From assembly GCA_016283095.1 (NCBI GenBank), contig JAEEMG010000019.1, positions 55,631-119,630 on the forward strand: a DNA stretch of 64,000 bases. Direction: 5' to 3'. Under the pieces are notes generated by a model, which was given only the letters and a program-made list of their open reading frames with translations, ran no database searches and was not told the origin of the DNA. A program made the translations under genes and the position numbers. How positions within the stretch are numbered: the first letter of the stretch is position 1; every line of letters starts with the position of its first letter. This document shows positions 1 to 15,000 of the stretch, piece after piece. Origin of the DNA: Paludibacteraceae bacterium. Lineage in GTDB: Bacteria > Bacteroidota > Bacteroidia > Bacteroidales > Paludibacteraceae.

Positions 1-3000
1 CAAAACGGAATTCTGCTTCACCGTCGTACCGTCGACACATAATGAAGAAGACTCCTCTACTTCAAGAGTTGGTCGTCCTGATGCCGACATTGTGGCCTTT
101 ATCTCTGACGATTCTGCACATACTCCATTAGTCACAGTCGCAGAAATATGATATATATCACTCTCGTCACTAATCTTCTGAGTGATTTTGCCGTCAGTAA
201 TTGTAGCCAGAGTCTTGTTTGCCACATCATCTCCCTTCCATATATATGCTGTGACAATTCCCGCAACATTAGAAACAGTAACGACAGCATCATTACCTGG
301 ACATACTGTCACGTTCTCAGGAGAGAACTCAGCATATGAAGCGAGATATGACGTTGCCGATTTAGAATCAGGAGATTCACTTTCACATTCAGTGACCGAA
401 TTCTTCACCTTAACATACCATGTCTTCGACAATTCAGTATAAGGTCTTACTGCAGTCAATGTCTGTATATTGTTTTTAGCAGTATTCTCTGCATAAACAC
501 CTGTTTCTGTCTCACTCCACAAATACTGGATGTTCTCAGTGACAACAGTTTCTCCTACCTTAGCAGTAGCTGTGAATGTAACGTCTCCACATGCATCTGA
601 TGCTGCAAGTTCGACTGTCGGATTTGCATTTACAACAAATTCAAAATTCTTGCTTTCTGTCAATCCACACTCATTCTTCACTTTATACGTGAATGTATAA
701 GTGTTGGCAGTCAAATTCTTGATATAGTCGGAAGTGACCGCGTCATCTCCATTATACCAGCCCTGCTCTCGTGCAGGAGATCCCGCATTGGCGTCATTCC
801 ATGTCAAGTCTGGAGTTGGCAACTCAACATTTGTCACGCCGACACAGACTGCTGGCAATGTGACGTCACCGATAACAGGTGCTGAATAGACATCAACTGT
901 AGCCGATGCGTCTTTCTCATCACAAGCTCCGTTCTTGACAGTCACGACATAAGTCGTCTTTTCTGAAATTGCAGGAAGAGTGATCTTCTTTCCTGTTATG
1001 TCATAAGCATAATCAGTCTGATCGAGAGCGACACCATTCGCAGTGATCTTTGTAATATTTCCTGTAATGCTTGTCACATTCAATACCGGCTGGATATCTT
1101 TACAGATTTTCGCTGTCTGTGGAATCACTGCAATTGCAGACGCAGCAGAAACCTCAACAGTCTGACCAAGTTCACGTTCAGCCGTTCCACAACCGTTTGT
1201 TACAGCATATTTCAATGTATAGCTGCCTGGTTGTAAATTGTTGTTTACAAAATCCTTCCATACTCCACCATCATTGTATTTCCAACCTTCAGAAGTGATC
1301 ACACTTCCGTTAGCTACAGAAGATACTATAGGCAAAATGAACGAACTTCCTTCACATACAGCAGACGGTGCTGTCAGATCAGAAATTGTAGGAGCAGCGT
1401 TTATTGTCAATGTATATGTCAAATTATCTGTCTTGCCTTTTGTACAAGCATCATTAACTATAACATTGTATGTGTATGTGCCGACCTCTTCTACTGCAGG
1501 TGTATGAGTATTACCTGTTGACGATGAGCTGTTATCTGCAGCTGGCAATATCCATGTGTAAGTCAAACTGCCTGCCGATCCATTTGTTGTAGCATTAATT
1601 GTGATAGCTGACAAATCGGACAAATTCTCCTTACATATTGTCTGCGACGAAGATGCAAGAGTCGCTGCTGTCCAAGCATACTCTTCAACCTTGAATGACT
1701 TCGCTTCACTTGTACATCCATACTTGTCAGTCACTGTTGCTGAGTAATTACCCTTGCCAAGTGAGAACGCGTCACTTGTCTGAGGATTGACAGTTGACAC
1801 ATTATATGTATATTCTCCTTCTGTCGTTGTCGCAAGTGTCAAAGTGAAATTAGCCTTAGCATCCACACATACCGTCTGATCCGCAATCTCGTCAAGCACT
1901 GGCAACGAATGAAGCGCTACTGAGAATTTTTCAGATGTAGCCTTACAATTATTGTCGTCTGTCACTTCCACTGTATAATCACCAGCTGTTGTGACATCTA
2001 TCATAGCTGTTGTCGCTGTTGTGCTCCACTTGTAGCTCTCATACTCATCTGATGTCTTCAATGTCAATGCTTTTCCGTCAGCACACAAATAATCATTTGC
2101 ATCAACCTTGACAATCTGAGGTGTTGGCAATGAGTGGAACTCAACTGCAATGGCATCTGTTGTTTTTGTACAGTTCTGTGCAGATGTCACTTTCACTCTA
2201 TACTCTCCTGCATCTTTCGTATTGATAGAAAGACCTGTTCCAGCAGAGACGAATGTTGTTGATGTTCCGACCTTCTTCTCCCAATCGTATGTATAACCAT
2301 CAACCGTATTAGTCAAGTTCAATGTCGCATTCTGGCCAACACATGCCTTTGTGTACGATATTGTAGGCATAGTGACATCAGAGATTGTTATTGTCTCACT
2401 AACCTTAGTGGATGAACACTCATGGTTGTCTGAATATTTCTCTGTTATTACCAAATCATATGTTCCAGACTCGTCTGCGACTATCGTGCTTTCGTTGCCA
2501 TCCTTCTTTCCACTCCATACATAAGAGTAAGCATTTCCTGTCAAGTTAGCTGACAATGTGTAAGAACACTGACCAAGTGCGGATGCAATGGTTGCAACAG
2601 GTGGAACATACGTCTTTCCAGTGGCATTTGTGGCTTCACTCTCACATCCGTTGGCATTCTTCACTTTCACATACCATGTCGCCGACTGGATCTTGTCTCC
2701 ATTGGCATTATAAGTCAACTTCTTAGTTGATTCTCCAGCCACAAATGTTCCGTCAGCAGTATTGCTCCATAGATATGTCTCTCCCGTGTTTGCTCCAGAT
2801 GCTGTGAATGTCACATCTTCACCACAAACAGTTTCCGCAGTCAACGAAGGTGCAGAAGGAGCGACAGGAGTAATAATCTTAACTGTCTTAGAAATCTCAT
2901 TGCCACAGAAATCTGTCGCTGTAACAGTGACCACATCTCCATTCTCACTCTGTGAAACCTCAGGTATGATATCACAGTTTTGTGTTGCTGTGTATGTGAA

Positions 3001-6000
3001 TGTAGGAGTTGTGAATTCACATTTGTCAGATGTCAATGTGAACTCATAGTCTGTTGTTGATCCTGATTTCAAGCCATCGGTCGTCAATGACAATGCCAAA
3101 GCATTTGTCAACTTGATTTCCAGACTCTTTTCAATCTTTGTCGAACATCCTGTTGCGATATTAGTCACTGTTGCACTATATGCTTTAGTTCCGCTACAAT
3201 CTCCACCTGCGATAGTTGCTTTTGTCTGGTCAGAACCGTCTTTTGTCGCTCCTGTCCATACAACGCTGTAACCTGTCGATGGAGTCACACTTGAAACAGA
3301 TATTGCATAATTCTCTGTATTTGTCTTTGGACACTGCTCACCAAGTTCCGACAAAGTGAATGTAGGATTTGGATTGATTATGTGTTTGTAATCAAGATTC
3401 TTCGACGTACCAGAGCATCCATCCGACACGGTTACCACATATTCGTATGTGCCAGGATCTGTCTCATTCGAAGTAAACTTATCAGAAGTTCCTAATACAT
3501 CATCACTACCCTTCTTTGTCCACTTATAAGTTATGCAATTCGAACAAGACTTAGCAGATGCAGAACCTACAACTTTAACTTCAGGATTTGACAAACCAGC
3601 ACAAACATTTGTCTCTGATTTATCAAGAGAACCTGATGTGAAGTCAGAAGGCTTAGTGATCACCACATTAGATACAGAAGTTACCTTACAATCATTTTGA
3701 TCTGTAACCTCCACAGAATATGAACCCTGACTCTTTGAAATAGTTGCAGATGATATTCCGTCTCCCATAGACACCACGTCATCTGTATTTACCTTATAGC
3801 GATAAGGAGCCGTTCCGCCAGACACTTTCAATGTGATATCAGCGTTATTCCCTGCACATACTTCTGCATTTGCAGCCGACCAAACATCAATCTTAAGTTC
3901 TGTAGGGATGGTGATTATCACACCATCTTTAGTCACAACACATCCATTGCCATCTGTAATCGTCACAGTATAAGAACCCGCAGCAACATCAGCAAATGTG
4001 TGGTTGGCATCAGACTTTTCAACCGGAGTGCCGGCATTCAACACATATTGATAATCAGCAGCACCGTCTTTCACCTTAACCTCAATTGAACCCAATCCAG
4101 AATGACATTTTGGATTGACCGCAGTCACAGATTCAATTGCGAAAGCACTCTTTGAGATGACGTGAGCCACTGATGTATTCGTACAATGATCATCAGTCAC
4201 TGTTAGAGTATAACTGCCTGGTGCAGTAGCTGTATATTTCTTTTCTGTTCCGACAACAGTTCCATCTTTCTTCCAAGAGTAAGTGTTGAAATCAGCATTA
4301 GAGCTTAATTCTCCACTCAACGAGCCTTGTTCACATAGTGTTGTCACATCACCGACAATCGAAACAGCAGGTTTCTTATAAACATATCCTGTTGCCTCTT
4401 TCACATCACTTTCACATCCTTGATCATTCTTAGCTTTCACATACCAAGTGACGGAAGTATTTGCGTCTACATAATTTAAAGTCTTAGAAGCCTCGGCACT
4501 ATACTCAGACCAAGTCTCATTATTTTTCTTCCATGAATATGAAGTTGCAGAAGCCGACGTTGCTGTGAATGTCACAGTCTCCTCACACTTGAATCCATCC
4601 TGTGTCAGTGTCACTTCTGGTCTCTTCAGGATTGTAGCTGTAGCCGACGTCGCATCACTTATACATCCGTGGCCATCCTTGACTTTCACATACCAAGTCT
4701 CTGAACATTCTGTTTTTCCGTTCCAATCAATCGGAGCCGTCACTGTTTTTGAAGCTCCGGCATTAAACGTTGAATATGCACCATCGGCAGGTGTGTCATT
4801 AGATTTAACCCATGAATAAATCACTGTAGGTGCGGCATTTGCATTCGGTTTTGCTGTCAAAGTAACTGAATTGCCTTCACAAACAGAAGCGGCGCCAGTA
4901 ATAGTCACATCAGGCTTATCAAACTCAGAGACCGTAAGTGTCTTAACAACACTACAATCATTATTGTCTTTGACAGTGATTGTGTATTCTCCTTTTTTCA
5001 ATCCACTGACCGTAGATTTTCCTTCAGACACCGCCGACACAGTCGCGCCATCAACAGTCACAGAGTATGGAGCCGTACCACCTGAAATATCAGTGATAAC
5101 GATGCTTCCATCAGTCGCTCCCGGACATACAGAAAGTGCAGTTGGAATTGTGGCAGTAAATGGAGTTGGCTGAGAGACCTTGATATTTGAATTTGTCAAC
5201 GAGCATCCATTAGCATCCACTACCTTACCTGAATAAGTGCCGACAGGAACATTCATGAATTCTCCGCTTGTATTGCCGACAGAATTCTGATTATTGTCAA
5301 TCAAATAATAAGTGTATCCATCACTTGTCATTCCAGCGACAGATAGAGAGACCTCTCCATTGTCGCTTCCATTACACTTCACATTCTTCACACTAGCAGA
5401 AAGAGTCTTTCCTGACAAATTGTTCGAAGGCACATTCAACGTCACTTCCTTAGTCACCGAAGTTCCACACAAGTCTGTTGCTGTGACAACAATTTTCTTT
5501 GAGCCTGCGATAACGTCTCCTGCAGATACTGACTGAGTGATGGTAGCTGTTTTAATATCACAAATTGTACTAAATGTACATTTGGTTGTAACTTCTGGAA
5601 CCCTGAAAATACAATCCGTACCAACCAGATCATAAACATCAGGATTTATAGTCAGATTCAAATCAGAAGCTTCACTCTTCTTCGTTGTGAATGAGCCTGG
5701 CAGAGTTGTCTTACAATGAATATCTTCGACAGAGACATTGAATGAATAAGTGTATCCACATTGATCAGAAGCCTTATTGATTGTTGCCTTAGTCGGTGTC
5801 TGGTTGTCTGGTATGACATTGCTAGACCAAGTCACCGAATAATTATTCTCAGCAGCATAACCGACATTGATTGACAATGGATAATTATCTGCAGTAGGAC
5901 AAGCTTCTGTAGGGACAATTATATCAAATGTTGGCTTCTTATAAATTGTTGCCTTCTTTGTAGCTGCCTGTTCACTTAGACACCCCTTGGAATCCTTAAT

Positions 6001-9000
6001 TTGGACAGTCCATTCTCCAATTACAGCTTGCGTGTTTTCTCCACCAACATAATCAATATGCGTAGTAGAAGACGTTATATTTTTAGGTTCTCCATTATGT
6101 TTCCACACATAAGTCTCACCGGTCTTCGCTCCAGATGCAGTGAATATAATTCTCTCTTCACAAGAAGTCTCCTTGCTTACTGTCAAAGTAGGATTTGCAG
6201 GACGAGAGTTCATCGATATTGTCTTGCTTGCTGAAGCAGAACACTCTCCTAATGTAACCTTTACAGAATAAGTTCCACTTGTTGTGACCGTCAACGTTTC
6301 AGCTGTTGATTTGTCATTCCACTTAAACTCATATGGTTCATTTCCAACTTTATTAGTCACAGTAGACAACACGACATCACTTCCATCACAATTAGATCCC
6401 TCTGGGACTGTGATTTCCACAGTAGGCTTCTTATTGATAGTAAACACGTAAGGTTCATTTATATCATACGTTTTCTTCGTACATCCATCATATACCGATA
6501 CAGTATATTTGTATACTCCGACAGCAGTCTCTAATGGAGTATGTGTAGGAAGATTATTATCAATAATGACACTATCTTTTTTCCATGTATATGTCAACGC
6601 ATCATCTTTATATGAAGAAGCGGTAACAGAAATTTGTTTCTTAATCTGACCCTCACAGATTGTCTGCGACGCAGGGTCATTCACAAACTGGGCAGCTGAT
6701 TTCAAACCAACATACTCACTTATTGTGACAGACGAAGATGTTGTGTAAGAACAATTTTTTGAATCCACAACTTCCGCAGTATACGTGTTGGCAGTCAGAT
6801 CAAACACAAACTCTGTCTGTGTCGCATCTCCTACAATTGTCTGTGTTGCCACGGTTACAGTATATGGAGCCGTTCCACCTGAGACAACGACCTTGACTGG
6901 AGATGTCTCGTCCTTACATACTGTAGCATTTCCGGAAATAGTAGCAGACAAAGACTTCGCAGGTTCAGAAACAGTCAAAGGAATATCTATTATACATCCG
7001 TTGACATCTCTTGCAGTCATTGTATATGCACCTGCCTTCAAATTATCGAACATGTTGCTTGACTGCCATTCTTCTTCTCCAGTCTCACGCGGTGACTTTG
7101 AATAATAATAAGGTTCACCTCCTCCTTTCACAGACAATGTGATCTGACCAGTAGAATTACCCTTACAATCAACATCAACAATAGTCTGATCTCCATTCCA
7201 TTCCAATGGAGACGGTGCTTTTAGAGATACTGTTGTGTGAACCTCTCTGTCACATCCATCGGTAACTGTAACCAAAACATCCATGTCGGAATTGATTCTC
7301 GTATCAGAATTAACTTCCGTTCCTGCAATCTTAAACGACCAGTTTGATGCGATCAAGCCACAAGATGTCTGGAACCCAACAGCATTTTTAATCGCATCAA
7401 ATGGAATTGCGAATTCACAATTGGCTCCATTAGTCAAAGTTATCGGACTAATATCAGCCGCATCCTTGATTGTCGATTCCGATATTGAAGTTGTGAATGA
7501 ACCACTCTTCACCGCACTCACACATCCACTTTCTGTATTCTTCACACTCACAGAATAGTTATAGACAGCGCCACAACTATTCTTTTCTGGAATCACTGCA
7601 GCACTTGAATTACCAAACGACTGATCTCCATTCTTCCATGTGTACTGGTTTTCACCAATTGTATATCCACCTTTTAGATTAACCGAAACATTGTAGTATT
7701 CCTTATTTGCACACAAATCTGACGGATTAACAAAATCTCCAAGTACAGGGGATGCATAGATTGTTGCAGAAGCGGATGCCGGCTCACTCTCACATCCTTG
7801 AGCTCTAACGACAACACTTAACGAAACATTCAAACTTGCCGTCGCTACAGGAAGAGAGTATGTCTTTTCGTTTATATTTCCAAAACCATCTTCATCATCA
7901 TTCCAATCATACTGGTATGACACACCTGTATTTGCTCCAAATGGCATAGCAGTGAAGACAACATCCTGATCACAACTCTTCTCCGAAGACGGACTTAGTA
8001 CTACACCAGGCTGCGGTTTGATCACAACTACAGCAGGAAGAGAAACTGTTCCACATTCCTGATCCTCCTCGTCGAGTACCGTAACCGTATATGTATACGT
8101 ACCAGGAATATACTTGCCATTCTCTTTAGGCAAAGACGGTGTATAACTTGCTTCAGTTCCTAAAACAGTCGTTTCTGTTCCCTTTGTCCATTTATAAATA
8201 TAATTCTTTGATCCGCCACTCGGAGCTGTTTCGAACTCAAATTTAGGAGTCACGTCTTCATTTGAACAGAACGATGTGACAGGCTTCAACGAACCAGCAT
8301 TTAATGCACTTCGAGAAGCAATAACCAATCCGTCAACACTATTCTTACATCCATTATTATCTGTGACTTCTATAGAATATGTATTAGGAGACAAATGTTT
8401 GATCGTGTCATTTTCAACACTAACAGATGTTCCATTGATTGTATATGAATATGGAGCAGATCCATTATTTGTCGACACCGATATTTCACCAGTATGTCCA
8501 CAAACCTCAGGAGTGAACACGGATGCTGTAAGAGTTGGATTTTGGTTCACAACAAACGTAATGTTCTTGCTCGTAGTCAATCCACAACCATTCACAGCCT
8601 TGTATGTGAATGTATATCTGCCTGCCGACAGATCCTTAATATCACTTGCAGAAAGTTTAACAGATCCATTATACCAACCTTCTGAACGATTGTTTTTATC
8701 AGCGATATTGTCGTTCCAAGTTACAGATACCACTGGCAGATTTTCCATTGATTCTCCCTGACAAATAGCAGCCCAATCCGACACATTAAATTCAGGAGCT
8801 GTATATACGAACACATCAACATCCTTAGTTGCGACCACACACACGTCGCCATTCTTTACTGTAACCGTGAACTTTTTGCCAGCAGATATGTTATCCGTCA
8901 AAACAATAGTATCATTTTCGTATGTGTAAGACACATTCGCGTCGCCATCTTTCACACCATCAATTGTTCCAATTATAGATGTGACAGGCATTTCTACAGC

Positions 9001-12000
9001 ACTACCTGGATTATCTCCATTCTTCGGACATACCAAAGCAATCTCTCCAATAGAAATTGACGGTTTGCGATAAACAGTGGCCATTTTCTCCACAGATTGC
9101 TTACTTACACATTTAGTCGTCGCATTCTCTGCCTTCACATAATATGTCTTTGAAACCTGATTAACGGCAGCAGGCAAAGACAATGTCTTCGTTGCAGCAC
9201 CTAAAGCAAACGAGCCAGCCTGATTTGTCTCACTCCAATAGAAATTATAATTATTCGTGATTCCATTGACATCTGCATTGAATGTAGTTGATTCACATCC
9301 ATCATTTGCAGTCAAATCGACTTCTGGAAGAGGATTGACAGTCAACGTATATCTTAGTCTATTCTCTTTTCCACTACACTGATCTTTCACAACTATAATA
9401 AGATCATAATTTCTCTGAGTCTCTCCACTTGCCAAAACATTAACGCGTGGAATATACTCGGCAGACGTAGCGTTTTCTATCTTATTTCCAGGAAGAACCT
9501 CGTTTTTATACCACTCATAAATAAACTCGGCATTTCCATACGATTCCGTATTCACCACTTTAATAGGATTTGGAGAATCTTCGGAACATATTGTCTGACT
9601 TATTGTTTCTAGAGATGGAGCGACCTTAAAGTCTGTATAGGTCTCAACCTTAACATTTGACGAAGTTGATGTACATCCATCACTATCAGTAACTGAGAAT
9701 GAGTATTCTCCTGGTATCACATTTTTAGCCTCATCTCCACTGAATGTCATTCCTGATGGCATCTGCGATGGAGACACCAAATTGTATGTATATGGAGAAG
9801 TTCCTCCAGACACAGTAAATGTAATATCAGTCGTTGAATACAAACATATTGGAGACTCCTTAGGTGTTCCGCTTAGGATCAACGGTTCTGGTTTGTCTAC
9901 ATACACTGTTATCTCATCAGACACACATGCATCAGATGCGACAATTGTCATCTGAACAGGTTTTCCTAAGATGTTCTGGCCTCCGATATTTTCTTTGATA
10001 GAATATGTGACATTTCCGAATCCACAAGTTCTGTCAACATCACAGATTTCTTCATAAACACCTAGATTAGAATTATCCAATACTGGCACGACAAACGTAC
10101 AATTACCTATAGACTGTGGTTTCAGATGAATGTTTGCGGCAGCTTTTGCTTCATCAGTAAATGCAATTGTAGGTGTAGTGATTGAGAATGTCTTGGAATC
10201 TGTTCCCTTACATCCTGTAGTTTCATTAGTGATCTCCACATTATAAGACACAGCACCACCACACTTGTTAGCAGCCACTACTGATGTATCAGTACCAGCA
10301 ATCGTCACATTATTCGAGAATACATGGCTATAAGTGTAATCACCTGCCTGATCTGAGACAGAAACCGAGATAGGATATTTTCCTTCAGCATTAGCACAGA
10401 CATTTGAAGGAACAGTCAATGTAGGCTCAGGATTCTGGTTGATTATCAACGTCCAAGAACCAGCACTTCTAACCCACTCTGTCATACACTTATCGTCTTT
10501 TGCCTCACGATAATATTTATAAGTACCAGGATCTGTAACATTTGGAGTATATGAGATTCCTGTAGCATCCGCAATTTCATTTTCTGCGCCATCCTGTTCC
10601 AAAATCCATCGGTATGAGATTGTAGCAGAAGGGATCGACGTTGCTGTGGCGGCACTCTTGATCGCATTGACAGGAGAGCCGTAACAGATTGTCTGACCTG
10701 CACTTTCGATAGTGCCAGGATTGAATTCAGCAGGCTGTGTTATTGTCACATCCACAACAGCACTCTTACATCCCTTAGAGTCGAATGCCTGAACATAATA
10801 TTTATTCGCAGGCAATTCCGAATCAGATGTAAACTGAGTGTCTATATTATCAGAAGCCGTTCCATATTTATAAATATAAGTGCCTCCATTTCCTCCATTG
10901 GCAGCGACTGTTATTTTACCTTTTGAGCCATGACACTCAGCATTCGTAGGTGTTGCTGTCAACGTGACAATTGAAGGTTCTGAGACATTTATATTCTTAT
11001 TATTGTAACATCCGTTAGCATCAACGACTCTCAACACGTAGTCGCCAGCAATAAGATTCGACACAGTCTTTTCATTTACCTCTGTGAAATCATCATCTGA
11101 CGCTTTTTTATAAAAATAGTGGTAGGTTTCCTTGCCACCGACAATATTTCCGATAGTAATAGTTCCATCACCGTCTCCCTTACATTTTACAGAAGTAGAC
11201 GATACATTTTCAATCGAAATCGGAGTAGGAACAACCAAATTAATAACCTGATCCACACCGTCAGCATGACAGAAATCTTTAGCTGTGACTGTCACACTCG
11301 TTGAAGAATAGACAGGAGTGGCAGGATCTATGCTCTGTGTATATGAAATATTATTGCCACATGAAGACGTTGCTGTATTATAAGAAGCAGAGCCAACAAA
11401 ATTAGGCACCAAGAATTGACACTGTGTGCTTGTCAACTCCACCGTCTTCAAATCATCAGAAAGAGAGTATGACAAATCTCCCGTTTTGATTGCAAATGAA
11501 CCAGATGCTCTTGACTGACATCCGTTTCCATTCTCAACCAACACCTCATAAGTGACATTGCCTGAACATCTGTTGGATGGAGTAAAGTTCACATTATCTG
11601 TGTCGTTTTTATCCAGAGTTCCACCTGTGACACTCCATACGTATGACTCATTAGAATCCGTATTGCTTGCCACCACACCAAGAGCGTAAGAGCCACTCTC
11701 TATCGGGCAGACAGATGTGCCTGAAGGATTGTTGGCAGACAATGCCAAAACTGGTTTTGCCTTGAATGTAAGTTCTACAATATCACTTTCCTTTTTACAA
11801 GCGACGTTGCTTGTTGGAAGTTCTTTTGCCGAAGCAATAAGTTTATATCTATTTCCTGAAGATGCATTTGTCAGTCCAGTCACACTTGGATTTGAAGAAG
11901 ACGCAGGAGAGACAAGGCTCCAAGAATATGTGTACTTTGTATTATCAGGATTCTTGACCGCAAGATCAACTGTTTGATCATCACAAACAGGAGTGAATAA

Positions 12001-15000
12001 GATTTCTGGTTTATCCACAACAATTTCATCAACCTTGAATGAGACGTCGGCAGAACATCCGACTTTATCTTTCACGGTCAAATTATATGTTCCGGCAGGT
12101 ACATTTACTGTAACATTATGGTCTGATATTGTCGGCGAAACACCTGTTGGAAGTCCCAAAACTGTATAATCTGGAGTACCATTTACAATAGAGAACGCAG
12201 CAACGTAAGTGTCATCTTCACATACCTTTGCATTTGCGACATCACTAAGAGTCATCGCATCAGGAACCTTTACAATATAATATGCATCAAGTTTCTTCTC
12301 TATATCACAATCAGACTCAGTTTTGAATTTAACAGACAATGTGATTTGGGCTCCATTGGCGACTTCGGTTCCGGCAGCAGGATACTGAGTCCATTCCGGA
12401 GTGCCAACGATATTGCTTCCATTACATGAAAGAGTTGCGATCAACGGTTCAACAGATGGAGCTGTCACTTTACATCCTGTAGACATAGAAGCTGTAACAT
12501 CAGCAATTTTCTTTGCTGACGCTGTCAGATGAGCATCTTTCGCCAAAACATTATAAGAGACACCATTTCCATCAGTAACTGACAAATCTCCAAGTTTAAT
12601 TGGCAGATTTGCACTTTTTGTAGTATGGCATAAAGTACGTCTGTTGACAACAGTCAATGAATAAGGAATATTGCCGTCACAAATGTCAGAGAAAATATAA
12701 GCGTGCATACTTGAGGATGAGCCCCATGGTTTTCCTGGCTCATTATCCCATGTATAATCGAAATAATCTCCTGCTTCTACATTAGAGACAGTCGCAGACA
12801 CCTTAAATCCACGATTCTCAACGACAGGAGACATCTGAGATGGGTCGTACATGCTTCGTACATACTCAGCATCGGAAATCAAACCATCTGTAAATGGAGC
12901 ATCCTGATATTCACCATCTTTCGTACCGAAGATATACCAACCGATTCTTTGAGTCGATTGTTCACCAACAGTATATGCCTGTTGAAGTGACGATTCATGT
13001 ATAGTAACATACTTGACACAAGAAAGTTCAGACGCATATTTGCCGTTTTGTGCCGCATTCACCATTATAAAGATACTTGGATCAGATTGATCTCCATCAT
13101 TATAAAGAGACCAATAAACCGCATCTATCTCTTCCTGGCCAAATCTTTCTACCAAAAGATTCTGTATCTGGTCTGCCACAATCAAATACTGTCCACCTAG
13201 GACACCTCCACGATTGTTGGCAATCTGACCATGAATGAAAGAATTATGAGATATCAATTCAGAATCAATATTCATCTGTTTTGATGCCAACAAATAGTTG
13301 ATATAAGAGACTATCTCCTTAAACTTCTGAGTCGCAGGAGTGTTATCGTATGGCTTATAATCCGAAATGTCGTCTGCAGAAGTGCTTATGCCCAACTTAT
13401 TGTCCATATGACGGTCATAATAAGCAAAGCCATGAGTTCCCTTTACCGATTTATTAACTGTATCCTTTATTATATCTTCATCTTTTTCGACAGTAGTGTT
13501 CGCCAAGAAATAAACCTCTTTCTGAGAACATACAGTATCCTCAGTAAGAGTAAATTCAGGATTTGGATTAATACGGAATGTCAAACTGCGTTCGTATTTA
13601 CATCCTGTATTAGTGGTAGCCGCGAAATCCAACTTATATGAGCCAGGATTCGAGATAACCAACTTGTTTCCAGACGCAATGACTGGATTATCATTCAGTT
13701 TCCATTCTGTAGTGAAATTATCAGAAATAGAAGACTTAAATTCTACAGTTATATTCTCACCTTCACAGACTTCAACTGCATTTGCGACAAGAGAAACCTT
13801 GCCGACATTGGTTACAACTACCCTATGAACCTTTTCCTTGACACAGATATTTGAAGGATCATTTCCTACATTATTGTAAATCTGCACTTTGAAGAAATAC
13901 GTTCCTACTGATTCCAACACAGGAGAATAAGTTTTGCCAGTCTGTCCGCTTATCTCAGTAAACGGTCCTTCTGCAGAAGTCGCAGACAACCATTTGATTT
14001 GCTTGTATGAATCAATCACATCTGCAGGTGATCCTGGTGTGATCTCAGCCATTGCCTTTGCACTAAGAGTAAGAGTCTGGCAGATTGAGATTTCTTCCGG
14101 TCCGTCGACAGACAATACAGGATCCACCACTTCCGACAAGCCATCAGTTTCATACATTGCCTCACATCCCTGCTCAGTCACATATGCCTGAATCTTGAAA
14201 CTAGAATTATCATCAATTATAGGGCTGAACAAAGCCAATGACGACGAATTGTTTCTTGGATCAACAGTACCGTCTTCATATACATATTTCCAGACCACTG
14301 AGCAATCTGAGCAATTGATCTGAGAATTGTCGCTTCTCTTTAACAATCTGTATTCAACTTTTGAACAAGATGAGACGCGAGAAGGTCCACTTATATAATA
14401 ATCTGTTGATTTTGAGATTTGGAACTCTTCACTCCTTATTCCTGCAACACAACTGTTTTCTCCTACTAGTTCTGCGACAAACATATAAGTGATGTCGTCA
14501 AAATCATCATTCGGGAATTTATAAGAAAGAGTCAGTTTTCCATCACTGCAAGTGACATTCTCATTACCTATAGCGATTTTTTCAGTCAATCCACTGCCAT
14601 ATTTCTTAATATAGCTCCAATTGATTTTATTATTACTTTGCAATTCACATAGATCAACATTAGGATCAGGAGTCAGAGTAATCTTTGTCTCTTTACACTC
14701 TACCTTACCGCTGACACTACCGAATGAACCATATTTCTTGATTGTCACATCCGACCATGGAGAATCCCAAACACAACCCGCATGTTCGATGTGAAGACGT
14801 ACAGAATAAACAGTATTGGCATTAACCGTAACTTTGTTTGCTAGTGAGAATAATGAATCAGCAGGAGCACTCCATCGATATTGCTCAAATTTGCTTGCTT
14901 CATTTCTGTCGGTAGTATATTGCCAAGACACATTATCGTAAGCGATTACAGTCTGATCGCTTGAATTCTTCTTTGTTATTCCTGTTGCCTTGATAACAGA

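Noticed and set aside
8276..8761. 161-codon plus-strand frame and many other plus-strand frames across 1-24.8 kb
   Set aside because: They lie opposite the giant minus-strand frame, have no promoter and translate to shadows of the repeat code.
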